Position numbers and translations under genes: made by a program. Shown one piece after another: positions 5,363-5,910 of a stretch of 5,910 nucleotides of DNA. Under the pieces are notes generated by a model. The model did no database searches, was not told where the DNA came from, and saw only the letters and a list, made by a program, of their open reading frames with translations. Origin of the DNA: Desulfobacula sp. GTDB taxonomy: Bacteria > Desulfobacterota > Desulfobacteria > Desulfobacterales > Desulfobacteraceae. The stretch lies in the NCBI GenBank assembly GCA_011390085.1, contig JAABTB010000157.1:1-5910 (forward strand), given 5' to 3'. Position 1 is the first letter of the stretch. The number at the start of each line of letters is the position of its first letter.

Positions 5363-5910
5363 TTAACCGACCAAGGGTTCCATTGAAAGTGCCGGATGGC
5401 CTTTTTCCTGGAGGAAGGGAAGAATTTCTTCTTCGGTGATTCCAACGGTTTCATCGGCAATCTTGTCAAACAGATCCGGGATGCCCATCGCTTTTCCACG
5501 GGCAACAATCCTGTCTTTTAATTCTTCTTTCAACTGCTTGGGCATCCAGACCATTCTTAAAAGCCCGCCATCACCCACCAGGAATTTTCCCTGAGTGATA
5601 TTGTATTTGGAATGACCCACAAAACCCGGAGAAGAAGCCCCCCCACCCATAACACCAGCCAGGGTCGTGAATTTCATACCGCAGGGAGTATCCCCTGAGT
5701 AGTCACGGCCGACGGTCATGACACCGTTGCAAGCCGGCAGCATGGCAGCGATACATTCGCAGCAGCCGCAGGTGGTCATGGGATCATGAACCATGGAATA
5801 GAAATTATAATGGGTCACAGCGCCTCTGGAGGCTTTATATATAAAATCATTGACGCCTTTCCACTGACCTAGTTTCGGGTCAAGGCATTCGCCTTTTTGA
5901 ATGGGCTGGT
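5363..5910 (-). CDS. acsB: Acetyl-CoA synthase (CODH/ACS beta subunit) AcsB, C-terminal part
   Basis: AcsB makes acetyl-CoA from CO, CoA and the methyl group of the corrinoid protein (or cleaves it) at the nickel-iron-sulfur A-cluster. The window holds the last 181 codons and the stop; the frame stays open to the right edge. Seen: KGECLDP near the edge, KGVNDFIYKASRGAV before the active site, and PMTTCGCCECI, whose Cys-Gly-Cys is the motif that bridges the two nickel ions in Moorella ACS. Exactly 132 residues follow the second Cys of that motif, as expected for the family. The other cluster cysteines lie beyond the edge. A GTG at 5816-5818 is internal, because conserved AcsB sequence continues upstream of it. 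It is the first visible gene of the acsB-acsC-acsE run. Confidence 0.95.
   Translation of the reverse strand, partial: QPIQKGECLDPKLGQWKGVNDFIYKASRGAVTHYNFYSMVHDPMTTCGCCECIAAMLPACNGVMTVGRDYSGDTPCGMKFTTLAGVMGGGASSPGFVGHSKYNITQGKFLVGDGGLLRMVWMPKQLKEELKDRIVARGKAMGIPDLFDKIADETVGITEEEILPFLQEKGHPALSMEPLVG

Noticed and set aside
5816..5818. GTG as the start of the gene ending at 5363
   Set aside because: The frame stays open to the right edge and encodes conserved AcsB sequence upstream of the GTG, so the gene is a cut-off acsB.

Overview
The window looks like a chromosomal piece of an anaerobe that uses the Wood-Ljungdahl (reductive acetyl-CoA) pathway. The combination of bacterial-type acsB, acsC and acsE with an Epd-like dehydrogenase and a Gly/Arg-tailed RRM protein, at moderate GC, fits a sulfate reducer of the Desulfobacterota (Desulfobacterales-like, perhaps running the pathway oxidatively). 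That placement is inference from gene content and protein resemblance, not from a marker gene.

Layout, left to right. Positions 1-314 (minus) hold the start of an RRM-type RNA-binding protein whose glycine-rich tail runs off the left edge. Positions 315-637 are a divergent intergenic region with a possible promoter and operator for the next gene. Positions 638-1654 (plus) encode an Epd-like member of the GAPDH family. It converges on cooC (1657-2439, minus), with only two bases between the stop codons. Upstream of cooC, on the same strand, is a 97-residue gene of unknown function (2485-2778). A perfect 13-bp hairpin with a T tract (2864-2898) terminates the acs transcript. Right of it, all on the minus strand and transcribed from right to left, are acsB (its C-terminal part, 5363 to the right edge), acsC (3916-5256) and acsE (2938-3843).

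How the genes work together. AcsE moves a methyl group between methyl-tetrahydrofolate and the corrinoid iron-sulfur protein, whose large subunit is AcsC. AcsB joins that methyl group with CO and CoA at its nickel A-cluster, or does the reverse. CooC is a nickel-handling ATPase for maturation of the CODH/ACS nickel centres. It sits just beyond the acs terminator with the unknown small gene, as a probable separate two-gene unit; both of its genes start with TTG. The small corrinoid-protein subunit gene acsD is not between acsC and acsE or after acsE here. Each gap inside the acs run carries a GC-rich perfect hairpin without a T tract on the coding strand.

I see no tRNA, rRNA, CRISPR array, insertion sequence or phage feature. 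The core pathway is known. The least explained items are the 97-residue gene, the intercistronic hairpins, and the substrate of the Epd-like enzyme.
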